Assembly (NCBI RefSeq): GCF_016464425.1
Contig: NZ_JADDKQ010000002.1
Coordinates: 1-64,000, forward strand
Direction: 5' to 3'
Length of the DNA stretch: 64,000 bases
Origin: Actinotalea solisilvae
GTDB lineage: Bacteria > Actinomycetota > Actinomycetes > Actinomycetales > Cellulomonadaceae
Positions 46,863 to 55,149 of this stretch are shown here, in pieces. Within the stretch, counting starts at the first letter, position 1. Every line of letters starts with the position of its first letter. The position numbers were made by a program, and so were the translations under genes. A model generated the notes under the pieces. That model saw only the letters and a list, made by a program, of their open reading frames with translations, made no database searches and was not told the origin of the DNA.

Positions 46863-47705
46863 GTGACCGAGCAGACCGCCAGGACGTCCGAGCAGTCCGT
46901 CACGACGGGGTACGCGCCGGTGAACGGCATGCGGATGTACTACGAGGTGCACGGGGCAGGTGGCACCCCTCTGCTCCTGCTGCACGGCGGACTCTTCGAC
47001 ATCGATCAGCAGTTCGGCGCGCTGCTCCCCCACCTGTCGCACGGCCGGCAGGTGGTCGCCACGGACTTCCAGGGGCACGGCCGCACCGACGACGTCGACC
47101 GCCCGCTGACCGCCGCCGGGCTGGCGTCGGACGTCATCGGCCTGCTCGACCACCTCGGGCTGGCGCAGGTGGACGTCTTCGGCTTCAGCATCGGCGGAGC
47201 GGTCGGGTTGCACCTGGCCATCCGCCACCCCGAGCGCGTGCGGCGGCTCGTGGTCTCGTCCGTCTCGTTCCACCCCGACGGTGACCGCGGCGAGAACACC
47301 GAGGCGGTCGCCGAGATGACCGTCGACATGATCGCCGGCACGCCCATGGAGGCCGCCTACCGCTCGAAGTCACCGCACCCGGACAGGCTGCAGGACCTGC
47401 TGACCAAGCTGAGCCACTTCGACGAGGGCTTCGGCGGCTGGTCGGACGACGACGTCCGCGGGATCTCGGCGCCCACGCTCATCACGGTCGGCGACTGCGA
47501 CATGGTGCGCCTCGAGCACGCGGTGCGGTTCCTCCAGCTGCGCGGTGGGGACGTCAACGGTGACTTCGAGGGAGTCCCGTCCTCCCAGCTCGCGGTCTTC
47601 CCCGGGACGACGCACTTCTTCGGCCTGAGCCGCACCGCCATGGTCGTCGACGCGGTGACGACGTTCCTCGACACCGAGCCGGCACCCGCCACGGTCCCGG
47701 GCTGA
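46863..47705 (+). CDS. Alpha/beta-fold hydrolase
   Basis: A 280-residue hydrolase. The nucleophile S109 lies in VDVFGFSIGGAVGL (G-x-S-x-G), the oxyanion loop in LLLLHGGLFDI, a candidate acid in VGDCDMVRLEH and the catalytic His in PGTTHFFGL near 256. It resembles 3-oxoadipate enol-lactonase and related esterases, but the substrate is unknown. GTG follows AAAGAGGAGAGTCAC, a strong ribosome-binding site. GC is lower than in neighbours. Confidence 0.88.
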   Translation: MTEQTARTSEQSVTTGYAPVNGMRMYYEVHGAGGTPLLLLHGGLFDIDQQFGALLPHLSHGRQVVATDFQGHGRTDDVDRPLTAAGLASDVIGLLDHLGLAQVDVFGFSIGGAVGLHLAIRHPERVRRLVVSSVSFHPDGDRGENTEAVAEMTVDMIAGTPMEAAYRSKSPHPDRLQDLLTKLSHFDEGFGGWSDDDVRGISAPTLITVGDCDMVRLEHAVRFLQLRGGDVNGDFEGVPSSQLAVFPGTTHFFGLSRTAMVVDAVTTFLDTEPAPATVPG

Positions 47706-47901
47706 GTCAGGCACCAGCCGACTCGGGCGTCCACCGGCGAGGCACCGCCCACAGCCGGGCGACCACGAACGCTGCTGGCGGGACACACGCGACTCGCGTC
47801 GGCACGGTCACGCGTCGCCACCCCAGTCCGGTCATGCCGACGACCGGTCGGTCGTCCGGAAGTAGCCCCGCCGCACACCCGCGTCCGCCACCATTGGGCT
47901 C
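47706..47901. other. Intergenic region with diverged repeat copy
   Basis: No gene supported. At 47829-47846 it holds CGGTCATGCCGACGACCG, a two-mismatch version of the 18-base hairpin repeated three times downstream. Confidence 0.5.
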
Positions 47902-48735
47902 ATGGCAGTGACCGAAGGTCAGTACTCGATCGACCCGGGCGCGGTGGCAGAGCTGGTTGAGGCGTTCTGGGGGCCGAACGGCTGGCGAGTCGGCGCGGGT
48001 GGCCTCACCGCGCTCCCGCGGAAGGCACTCGACGCGGGCCTCCTCTTTGCCGGACCTCGCCGGCTCGACCACGACGGGTGGATAGCAGCCGCCCATGCCT
48101 TGCGGGATCGGGTGCGCCTCGAGGACGTATCGAACGCCTTTGTGGCGAGCCTCGGTGCGGGCCGGCGTGACCTACGGTCCGCGATCTCCTCGTGGTTCCT
48201 TCTCGCGCAGCTGCCCGAGCATGCGCCTGACCCGTGGGACGGCGGCTGCACTTGCGGCATCTGCGGTCTGCCACTGACAGACGAGGAGATCGACCTGAAC
48301 GTCATGAGCTTCGAGCGGTTCCAGTGGGGGGGCGTCCGACACGACGAGGTCCAGTATGCGACTTTCGACCTCGAGATGTTCCTGCGTGCGCCGCGCGCTG
48401 ACCTCGACTCGCGCGCCGTCGAACTGGGGCGGTCACTGATACAGCGCCTCCGCAGCGCGCCAGCAAATGCCACCGTGACGTCCCTGTCACGCTCTGCGGG
48501 CCTACCCGAGAGCAATGCCGCACGTAGGGAGTCGCTCCTAGCCGTGCTTGGCGTCTGCGGAGTTCTCGCAGCACCCGACCACCCCGGATTCGCGACGACC
48601 TTCGTGCCCTTCCGTGACCGCCAGGACCGTCCGACGGGCCGGAGCGACGTCCCCTACCCGGCGTGTTGGTGGCGAGGTGAGTTCGGTATCGACGAGACAG
48701 TGGCCGCGCGACTCCTGCCCCTCATAGCGGGCTGA
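47902..48735 (+). CDS. Orphan hypothetical protein A (accessory)
   Basis: A 277-residue protein with no family that I recognise. It carries a possible metal knuckle GGCTCGICGLPLTDEEIDLN at about 113-132 and a helical C-terminal part with a winged-helix-like feel (ANATVTSLSRSAGLPESNAARRESLLAVLGVCGVL). Codon use is less GC-biased than in core genes; samples count about 67-68% GC. It stands between a diverged copy of the 18-base repeat and an exact copy 30 bases after its stop. Confidence 0.7.
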   Translation: MAVTEGQYSIDPGAVAELVEAFWGPNGWRVGAGGLTALPRKALDAGLLFAGPRRLDHDGWIAAAHALRDRVRLEDVSNAFVASLGAGRRDLRSAISSWFLLAQLPEHAPDPWDGGCTCGICGLPLTDEEIDLNVMSFERFQWGGVRHDEVQYATFDLEMFLRAPRADLDSRAVELGRSLIQRLRSAPANATVTSLSRSAGLPESNAARRESLLAVLGVCGVLAAPDHPGFATTFVPFRDRQDRPTGRSDVPYPACWWRGEFGIDETVAARLLPLIAG

Positions 48736-48765
48736 ACCCAGCAGCGTCCTCGATCGAGCCCTGCA

Positions 48766-48783
48766 CGGTCATGCCGCTGACCG
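48766..48783. repeat. 18-base hairpin repeat, exact copy 1
   Basis: CGGTCATGCCGCTGACCG: arms CGGTCA and TGACCG, six-base loop. It lies 30 bases after gene A and three bases beyond the stop of gene B on the other strand. Identical copies are at 49621 and 50148. Confidence 0.85.
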
Positions 48784-48786
48784 GTC

Positions 48787-49569
48787 TCACGCGCGCACCC
48801 ACACGCCTGGGGGCCGGATCGGCTCCGGGTAGTACTCGACGTGCCAGGTCTCACCCAAGCTCGTCTGCACGCGCTGCGCTAGGTCCCGGCCCCTGTCGAC
48901 GAAACGTTCGGCGTCGGGGATCGACGCAAAGCCGCGTGCGCTCTGCACCTCATGCCAGTGAGCGCTCCATCGGTCTAGGTCGGCGGTCAGTTCCGCCGGC
49001 AGGTGCAGCACTCCCACGTCGATTGGGACGTAGCCGCCGGTGGTTGATCGGGACAGCGGGCGGTCTGGCGCTGCTTGCACGCGCAGCCATTGCCGTGGCT
49101 TCGCTCGGGCCAGGAGCGCTGCAGCCTCACGGACGATCTCCGTCCCGTAGTACTGCGCGTGCTCTGGGTGGTCCTCGAGCTCAGAGGCGAGGGCGACGAA
49201 GACGCGCAAGTCCCCCTCGGGCTCGGCCCGAGACTCAGCCTCGCGCCACAGCCATGCGGCGCCGCGGCCGGGCTCGATGGTGCCGTCGACGATCTGACGG
49301 GCTGTGAGTCGCACAAGGTGCCACAACGCGGTCTGCTCGTCAGGATTCTCCAGGCCTTGCTCGAGCACGACTTCCTCGAACAGGTCACGCACGTCCTGGC
49401 TATTGCGCCGGTCGGCACCCGCCAGCTCGGCCAGAGCCGAGCCGCCGAGACCGGCCACCAAGCCATCGACGGCCAACCCGACCAGGTCTGGCTCTGGGCG
49501 GATCCCCGCTCGCGAACGCCACAAGGCGATCCTCAGCTGATCAAGCACCGCTGCCCGTGTGATCGTCAC
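48787..49569 (-). CDS. Orphan hypothetical protein B (accessory)
   Basis: A 260-residue, mainly helical protein (AAVLDQLRIALWRSRAGIRPEPDLVGLAVDGLVAGLG, then a Trp-rich C terminus WHVEYYPEPIRPPGVWVRA). No recognised domain, signal peptide or membrane segment. A 60-base sample (49321-49380) has 60% GC, well below the core genes. Its stop is three bases from repeat copy 1 and its start 51 bases from copy 2. Confidence 0.7.
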   Translation of the reverse strand: MTITRAAVLDQLRIALWRSRAGIRPEPDLVGLAVDGLVAGLGGSALAELAGADRRNSQDVRDLFEEVVLEQGLENPDEQTALWHLVRLTARQIVDGTIEPGRGAAWLWREAESRAEPEGDLRVFVALASELEDHPEHAQYYGTEIVREAAALLARAKPRQWLRVQAAPDRPLSRSTTGGYVPIDVGVLHLPAELTADLDRWSAHWHEVQSARGFASIPDAERFVDRGRDLAQRVQTSLGETWHVEYYPEPIRPPGVWVRA

Positions 49570-49620
49570 CGCACCATTGTCGGCGCAGCCAGCGCCCGAC
49601 GACCGCGCCCACAGACTGTC

Positions 49621-49638
49621 CGGTCATGCCGCTGACCG
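49621..49638. repeat. 18-base hairpin repeat, exact copy 2
   Basis: Identical to the copies at 48766 and 50148, same orientation. It lies five bases beyond the stop of gene C (minus strand) and 51 bases before the start of gene B. Confidence 0.85.
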
Positions 49639-49643
49639 CGCTG

Positions 49644-50039
49644 TCATCCCGAAGGCTCGCTCGCGGGCGGGACCTGTCCTTCTTGGGAGCGCCGCAGCCA
49701 GAACGGCTTCGTAGGGAACCGGCGATCCACCGGCCCATTGCCCGGGTACGAGCCGTTCTCGTAGGCGTCCAGACGCTGTATTGGACGGCGAAGACCCGCT
49801 CTGTGGAGCTGATCGCGGAGGTTCCAGTGATCCGGCTTCTCAGCCGGATCGAACCACGGCGTGCCTGCTACCACCCATTCGATCAAGTACCCGAGCGCCG
49901 TCCGCGTCGGGTGGTCGTCCAAACCCGACTCTGCGCCGCAGCACGAGCAGATGATGTACATCGGCTGCCCGCCGTCCCAGCCGCCGCCGATGTCAAAGCC
50001 ACAGACCCGGCATGCGTCATCGAAGGGCGGAACGGACAC
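49644..50039 (-). CDS. Zinc-ribbon hypothetical protein C (accessory)
   Basis: A 131-residue protein with two cysteine pairs, CRVCG near residue 9 and CSCCG near residue 31, forming a zinc ribbon. LGYLIEWVVAGTPWFDPAEKPDHWNLRDQLHRAG follows. This pattern resembles a broad bacterial family of small CPxCG...CPCCG proteins of unknown function. GTG at 50039 is chosen because GGGAGG stands eight bases upstream; an open frame to 50132 lacks such a site. Its stop is five bases from repeat copy 2. Confidence 0.75.
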   Translation of the reverse strand: MSVPPFDDACRVCGFDIGGGWDGGQPMYIICSCCGAESGLDDHPTRTALGYLIEWVVAGTPWFDPAEKPDHWNLRDQLHRAGLRRPIQRLDAYENGSYPGNGPVDRRFPTKPFWLRRSQEGQVPPASEPSG

Positions 50040-50147
50040 CGCTGGCCTCCCTTCAGCACGGGCTGCGCCGAAGGTGGACTGGACGACCACGGCGGACCGA
50101 CACGACGCTACTCCCCATCCATCTGTGCTCACTCGCCCGCGACCGCA

Positions 50148-50165
50148 CGGTCATGCCGCTGACCG
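50148..50165. repeat. 18-base hairpin repeat, exact copy 3
   Basis: Third exact copy. It lies 108 bases before the start of gene C and 61 bases beyond the stop of the GH43-like gene. Copies 1 and 3 also share the three bases GCA on the left side. Confidence 0.85.
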
Positions 50166-50226
50166 ACTCCGACGAGCTCATCGACGGCACGCTGTGCAGG
50201 ATCGGCAGCGGGGACGTGCCCCTTGG

Positions 50227-51240
50227 TCAGGGGACGGGAGCCTCGCGCTCGGGCGTGGTGCGGGTCGGTGGGCCGAACGCCGCGGCGAGCCGGTGCCACT
50301 CGTCGCCTCGCAGCGGCAGGACGCCCCCGTGCTTGGTGTCCGGCGGCATGTGGAACCGGTCACGCGGCAGCAGCTCCCACCGCCCCGTCGCGAGGTCCGT
50401 CGTGCGGAAGCCCTGGTAGCCCTGGGGGCGCCGGTCGTACTGGTCGAGGAACAGGTACCAGGCGTCCTCACCGTGGGCCCGGAACAGCACGGGGCCCTCG
50501 AGCCGCTCGTACGCGTCCGCGCCGATCCGTGTCGCGACGGTGCGGAACGCGTCGGACAGCAGGGACGGCCCCACCTCGTGGAACACCTTGGCCGAGTCGG
50601 CGGCCAGCGACTCCTGCTTCGAGACCCGGTGCACGACGCCGTCCTCGACGAGGATCGTGGTGTCGATGACGTCCTCGCCCCGGTCCACGAGCACATGGGG
50701 CTCCCCGATGCGGCGGAAATCGGTCGTCCACGCCGCCAGGACGCGGCTGTAGGCGTCGCCCGCGTGCTCGACGTCGTCCTCGGCGTACAGCTTCGACGAC
50801 CAGTACAGGAGGAACTCCCCGCGCTCGGCGTCGTAGAGCGCCTCGGGCGCCCAGGCCATGCCCGCCGTCGGCGGCGCGACCTCGAGCAGCCACGGCTCGG
50901 ACCACGTGACGAGGTCCGTCGACTGCCACACGAGGATGCTGCGGCTGCCCCTCCGCGTCCACGCGTCCCAGCCGGCGTCGTCCCCGCCGTAGATGCGCAG
51001 GTCCGTCGCAACGAGGAAGAACTCGCCGTCACCCCGCACGACGAACGGGTCCCGCACGCCGGTCGTCCCGAGGCCCGACCGCAGCACGGGCTGCCCGCCG
51101 TTCAGCCGGACGAACGCGCATGGGTCGTCCCCGTCGCTGAGGGAGTAGTACACCTGCTCGCCGTACCCGTCCGGGTCCTCGACGAAGTGCACGAGGAGGT
51201 AGCCGAACGGCTCGTCCCCGACCCCCGGCCGGCCGGTCAT
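50227..51240 (-). CDS. GH43-like glycoside hydrolase (arabinosidase/xylosidase)
   Basis: A 337-residue five-bladed beta-propeller enzyme. D64 in GVRDPFVVRG is the expected general base, E133 in AWAPEALYD a conserved propeller residue and the Asp in VIDTTILVEDG the likely pKa modulator. No signal peptide, so it acts in the cytoplasm on imported oligosaccharides, probably releasing arabinose or xylose. The ATG overlaps the stop of the GH51 gene (ATGA). Last gene of the arabinan operon. Confidence 0.85.
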   Translation of the reverse strand: MTGRPGVGDEPFGYLLVHFVEDPDGYGEQVYYSLSDGDDPCAFVRLNGGQPVLRSGLGTTGVRDPFVVRGDGEFFLVATDLRIYGGDDAGWDAWTRRGSRSILVWQSTDLVTWSEPWLLEVAPPTAGMAWAPEALYDAERGEFLLYWSSKLYAEDDVEHAGDAYSRVLAAWTTDFRRIGEPHVLVDRGEDVIDTTILVEDGVVHRVSKQESLAADSAKVFHEVGPSLLSDAFRTVATRIGADAYERLEGPVLFRAHGEDAWYLFLDQYDRRPQGYQGFRTTDLATGRWELLPRDRFHMPPDTKHGGVLPLRGDEWHRLAAAFGPPTRTTPEREAPVP

Positions 51241-52751
51241 GCGCGGGCGACCTGCAAGAGCACCATCGTCCAGGACGCCGGCGGCAGCGTGAGGCGCAGC
51301 GCGGCGCCCTCGACGGACGCCCCGGTGTGAGCGCGCGGCGCCACCCGGTCGGGGTCCTCCTGGGTGTTCGCCGCAGCGAGGTCCTCGCCCCCGAGGAGCG
51401 TCGCCTCGACGAGGCTGACGTCGCCGAACGTGCGCAGGTCCGTCGAGACCTCGACGGGCGCGTCGGGGTCGCGGTTGACCACGAAGACGGCGAGCCGCCC
51501 GTCCTCGGCGTCGTAGGTGGCGACGGAGTCGAGCGTCGGGACGTCGCCGTACCGCGCGGTCGCGAGCGTCGGGCCGTCGACCCGGAGGTCGAGCACGGTC
51601 CCCCGCGCGTGGCGGGCCATGAGCGCGAACGGGTGGAAGATCGACTGCCGCCACGCGGGTCCGCCCGGCTCGGCCCGGATCGGGCTGATCGTGTTGACGA
51701 GCTGCGCCTGGCACGCAGCGGTCACGCGGTCGGCGTGGCGCAGCAGCGTGATGAGCAGCGAGCCGACGACGACGGCGTCGAGCGCCGTGTAGGCGTCCTC
51801 GCTGAGGCGGGGCGCCGTGGTCCAGTCGTCCGGCATCCCGCTCGCCTGCAGGTCCTTGAGGTACCAGACGTTCCACTCGTCGAACGAGATGTTGATCCGC
51901 TTGGACGAGGACAGCCGCGCGCCGACGTGGTCCGCCGTCGCGACCACCTCGCGGATGAACCGGTCCATGTCGACCGACGAGGCGAGGAAGCTCGCGCGGT
52001 CGTCGCCCTCGAGCTCGTAGTACGCGTGGGCCGAGACGAGGTCGACGACGTCGTAGGTGTGCTCGAGGACGGTCGCCTCCCACGCGCCGAACGTCGGCAT
52101 CTGGCGCCCCGAGCTGCCGCACGCGACGAGCTCGAGGCCGGCGTCGAACTGGCGCATGGCGCGCGCCGTCTCCGCGGCGAGGCGCCCGTACTCCTCGGCG
52201 GTCTTGTGGCCGAGCTGCCACGGCCCGTCCATCTCGTTGCCCAGGCACCACATCCGGATGCCGTGCGGCTCCTTGGCCCCGTGCTCGATGCGGGCGTCCG
52301 ACAGCGCGGTGCCCTGGGGGTGGTTGGCGTACTCGAGCAGGTCGATGGCCTCCTGCATGCCGCGGGTGCCGAGGTTCATCGCCATGATCGGCTCGATGTC
52401 GGCCTTCGCCGCCCACGCCATGAACTCGTTGAGCCCGAACTCGTTCGTCTCGATCGTGCGCCACGCGGGGTCGAGCCGGGTCGGCCGGTCCTCGACCGGG
52501 CCCACGCCGTCCTCCCAGCGGTACCCGGAGACGAAGTTGCCGCCCGGGTAGCGGACCGCGGTCACGCCGAGCTCGCGGACCAGGTCGAGGACGTCCCCGC
52601 GGAAGCCGTCGTCGTCGGACGTCGGGTGCCCGGGCTCGTAGATCCCGCCGTACACGCACCGGCCCATGTGCTCGACGAACGAGCCGAAGACCCGGCGGTT
52701 CACGGGCGCCACGGTGAACGCGGGGTCGATCGACAGCCTGCCGTTGTGCAT
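51237..52751 (-). CDS. Alpha-L-arabinofuranosidase, GH51
   Basis: A 504-residue GH51 enzyme that releases arabinose from arabinan or arabinoxylan fragments with retention of configuration. The acid/base is E173 (WCLGNEMDGPW) and the nucleophile E292 (ISFDEWNVWY). Further signatures are GSFVEHMGRCVYGGIYEPGH and RYPGGNFVSGYRWEDGVG. No signal peptide, so cytoplasmic. It lies after the binding-protein gene behind a strong hairpin and is coupled to the GH43 gene. Confidence 0.95.
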   Translation of the reverse strand: MHNGRLSIDPAFTVAPVNRRVFGSFVEHMGRCVYGGIYEPGHPTSDDDGFRGDVLDLVRELGVTAVRYPGGNFVSGYRWEDGVGPVEDRPTRLDPAWRTIETNEFGLNEFMAWAAKADIEPIMAMNLGTRGMQEAIDLLEYANHPQGTALSDARIEHGAKEPHGIRMWCLGNEMDGPWQLGHKTAEEYGRLAAETARAMRQFDAGLELVACGSSGRQMPTFGAWEATVLEHTYDVVDLVSAHAYYELEGDDRASFLASSVDMDRFIREVVATADHVGARLSSSKRINISFDEWNVWYLKDLQASGMPDDWTTAPRLSEDAYTALDAVVVGSLLITLLRHADRVTAACQAQLVNTISPIRAEPGGPAWRQSIFHPFALMARHARGTVLDLRVDGPTLATARYGDVPTLDSVATYDAEDGRLAVFVVNRDPDAPVEVSTDLRTFGDVSLVEATLLGGEDLAAANTQEDPDRVAPRAHTGASVEGAALRLTLPPASWTMVLLQVARA

Positions 52752-52803
52752 GCGTGCTCCTGTGCTTCGGGCGGACCTGGTTCCGCCACGGGTGGGGACG
52801 ACG

Positions 52804-52835
52804 GCCCGGGCGCCGGCGCGTGCCGGCGCCCGGGC
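52804..52835 (-). terminator. Intercistronic hairpin between binding protein and GH51 genes
   Basis: Perfect 14-base arms (GCCCGGGCGCCGGC and its complement) around the four-base loop GCGT, nine bases after the binding-protein stop. It should stop part of the transcripts or protect the upstream mRNA, giving more transporter than enzyme. Confidence 0.7.
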
Positions 52836-52843
52836 GGGTCGGG

Positions 52844-54184
52844 CTACTCGCCGATCTGGTTCTCGAGGTCGGCCTGCGCCTGGTCGAGCGCGTCCTGCGG
52901 GGCGACGCCGTTCTCGAAGATCTCCGTGAAGGTGACCGTCGTGAACATGTTGTCGACCGCGGGCAGGTGCGGGCTGGTGAACGACTCGAAGTGGCCGATG
53001 TCGCCCTTGACCTCGTTGAGGACGTCGAACAGGTTCGTCTGGAAGTACTGCACGAACTTGTTGTCCGGGTTGTGCGTGACCTCCTCGTCCTCCCAGACCG
53101 CCATGTTCACGGGGTCGAAGCCGAGGACCTCCCAGACGGCGACGTTCGCCTCGGGCGACAGCTTCGCGAACGCGAGCCACTCGGCCGCGAAGTCCTTGAC
53201 CGGGGACGCCTCCGTCACCGCCGTGCCGGTGCCGCCGCCGCCGATCGTGGCGACCTCGCCACCCTCGATCACGGGCGCCGGGGCGATCGCGATGTCGCCC
53301 GACAGGTCGGGCATGTAGTCGACGAACCGCGACGTGTACCAGGCGGGGTAGACGATCGCCGCGTAGTCGCCGTTGTTGATCGCCCCGAAGGCCTCCTCCG
53401 AGTCGGGGCTGCCGCCGGGGATCGTGGAGATGGCCCCGGCCTCGAGCATCCCCTGCTCGAGCTCGAGCGCCTCGACGACCTCCGGGCTGTTGACCGTGAG
53501 GTTGCCCTCGTCGTCGAAGTAGCCCCCGCCCATCTGGGCGACGATGAGCGGCTCGACCATGTCGACGCCCGTGCTCGCGACGCCGAACGCCTTGCCCGTG
53601 GCCTGGTTGTAGGCCGTGCCCGCGGCCTGGAAGTCCTCCCAGGTCTCGATGGTCGTGTAGTCGATCCCCGCCGCCTGCAGGAGCGGCACGTTGTAGAACG
53701 CGACGAAGGCGCCCACGTGCGTGGGGAGCCCGTAGATGCCGTCGGCCCGGCTGTAGAGGTCGAGGCGCGCCTGGACGATGTCGTCCTGGTACGGCGCCGC
53801 GACCTCGCTGAGGTCCATGAGCGGCGTCCGGCCGTCCTCCGTGACGAAGTTGGAGAACTTGCTGACCTCGATGTCGACGACGTCGGGCAGGCCCGAGCCC
53901 GAGTTCGCCGCGAGCTGGAGCTTGTTGTGCATGTCGTCGTACGGGTAGACGGTGACCTCGAGGTCGACCGGACGGTCGGGGTTCGCCTCGTTCCACGCCT
54001 CCGCCATCTGCTCGTAGTAGGCGGCGTGCAGCTCGGCGAACACCCACATGTCGAGGCTCACGGGACCGCCGTCCTCGGCGGCCTCGTCGCCTCCGCCGCC
54101 ACCGCCACCGCCGCACGCGGACAGCGCGAGGACGCTCGCGACGCCCGCCGCGGCGAGCGGGATGAACTTCCGGGATCCAGCCAT
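52844..54184 (-). CDS. ABC transporter sugar-binding lipoprotein
   Basis: A 446-residue family 1 extracellular binding protein. The signal ends in the lipobox LSAC with lipidated C24, followed by a Gly-rich linker. SLDMWVFAELHAAYYEQMAEAWNEANPD, PDVVDIEVSKFSNFV and YAAIVYPAWYTSRFVDYMPDL are typical of oligosaccharide-binding proteins. It delivers sugars to the two permeases encoded upstream. No ATPase gene is in the locus, so a shared MsiK-type ATPase is likely. ATG at 54184 follows CGGAG. Confidence 0.93.
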   Translation of the reverse strand: MAGSRKFIPLAAAGVASVLALSACGGGGGGGGDEAAEDGGPVSLDMWVFAELHAAYYEQMAEAWNEANPDRPVDLEVTVYPYDDMHNKLQLAANSGSGLPDVVDIEVSKFSNFVTEDGRTPLMDLSEVAAPYQDDIVQARLDLYSRADGIYGLPTHVGAFVAFYNVPLLQAAGIDYTTIETWEDFQAAGTAYNQATGKAFGVASTGVDMVEPLIVAQMGGGYFDDEGNLTVNSPEVVEALELEQGMLEAGAISTIPGGSPDSEEAFGAINNGDYAAIVYPAWYTSRFVDYMPDLSGDIAIAPAPVIEGGEVATIGGGGTGTAVTEASPVKDFAAEWLAFAKLSPEANVAVWEVLGFDPVNMAVWEDEEVTHNPDNKFVQYFQTNLFDVLNEVKGDIGHFESFTSPHLPAVDNMFTTVTFTEIFENGVAPQDALDQAQADLENQIGE

Positions 54185-54213
54185 GATGACTCCGAATCTG
54201 TTGGGGTGATCGG

Positions 54214-55149
54214 TCAGCCCTTGAGCGCCCCGGCTGTCATCCCGGCGACGAAGAAGCGCTGGAACAGCAGGAACAGGACCAGGACGGGGAGCAGCGAGAA
54301 GAAGGACCCGATGATGAGCAGCTCGTAGTTGTTCCCGTAGGGGGTGAGCAGCGTGTTCAGGCCGATGGGGAGCGTGAACTTCTCCGCCGAGCGGAGCACG
54401 AGCAGGGGCCACAGGAAGTTGTTCCAGATGACCATCCCGTTGAGGATCGCCATCGCGGCGAGCGCCGGCCTCGCGATGGGCAGCACGATCTTGAAGAAGA
54501 TGCCGAACTCGGTGACGCCGTCGACGCGGCCGGCCTCGAGCAGCTCCTTGGGGATCCCGAGGAAGTACTGCCGGAAGAAGAAGATGGTCACCGAGGCCGC
54601 GAGGAACGGCAGGACGACGACCGAGTAGGAGTCGGCGAGGCCGACGTCGTTCACCATGACGAACAGCGGCAGCATCATGATCTCGAAGGGCACGGTCATG
54701 AGGAGCAGCACCGCGACGAACCACGCGTTCTTGCCCTTGAAGTCGTACATCGCGAACCCGTAGGCGACGAACGAGCTCACGAGCAGCGTCCCCGCGACCT
54801 GGACGAGGGTCAGCACGACGGAGTTGAGGAACCACCGGAAGTACAGCCCCGAGTCGGTGAAGAGCATCCGGTAGTTGTCGAGCGACAGCGACGCGGGGTC
54901 CACGTCGAGGTTGAGGCCGTTGCGGATGATCTCGTTGCCGTCCTGGAACGTCCCCACGAAGATCGCGACGAGCGGGACGAGCACGAGCACGGTCAGCAGG
55001 ACGAGGAACGCGGTCTGGACGGCGGCGTACAGGCCGCGGGGCAGCTCGTGCCTGGTCCGGGCCGGCCGTCGCGCGGGCGGCGTCCGGTCCGCGGTCGTCG
55101 CCGTCGCCGCAGCCACCGCGGCCGTCGGGAGCGGGGCGGGCGCGCTCAT
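54214..55149 (-). CDS. ABC sugar transporter permease, MalG type
   Basis: A 311-residue inner-membrane protein with about six transmembrane helices and the EAA loop PKELLEAGRVDGVTEFGIFFKIVLPIARPALA that contacts the ATPase. The N-terminal 35 residues are an Ala/Thr/Arg-rich cytoplasmic tail. ATG overlaps the stop of the upstream permease by four bases. Confidence 0.93.
   Translation of the reverse strand: MSAPAPLPTAAVAAATATTADRTPPARRPARTRHELPRGLYAAVQTAFLVLLTVLVLVPLVAIFVGTFQDGNEIIRNGLNLDVDPASLSLDNYRMLFTDSGLYFRWFLNSVVLTLVQVAGTLLVSSFVAYGFAMYDFKGKNAWFVAVLLLMTVPFEIMMLPLFVMVNDVGLADSYSVVVLPFLAASVTIFFFRQYFLGIPKELLEAGRVDGVTEFGIFFKIVLPIARPALAAMAILNGMVIWNNFLWPLLVLRSAEKFTLPIGLNTLLTPYGNNYELLIIGSFFSLLPVLVLFLLFQRFFVAGMTAGALKG

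Noticed and set aside
49861-51330. Plus-strand frame of about 490 codons over the GH43-like gene
   Set aside because: Antisense shadow of an enzyme with clear catalytic motifs; no motif of its own.
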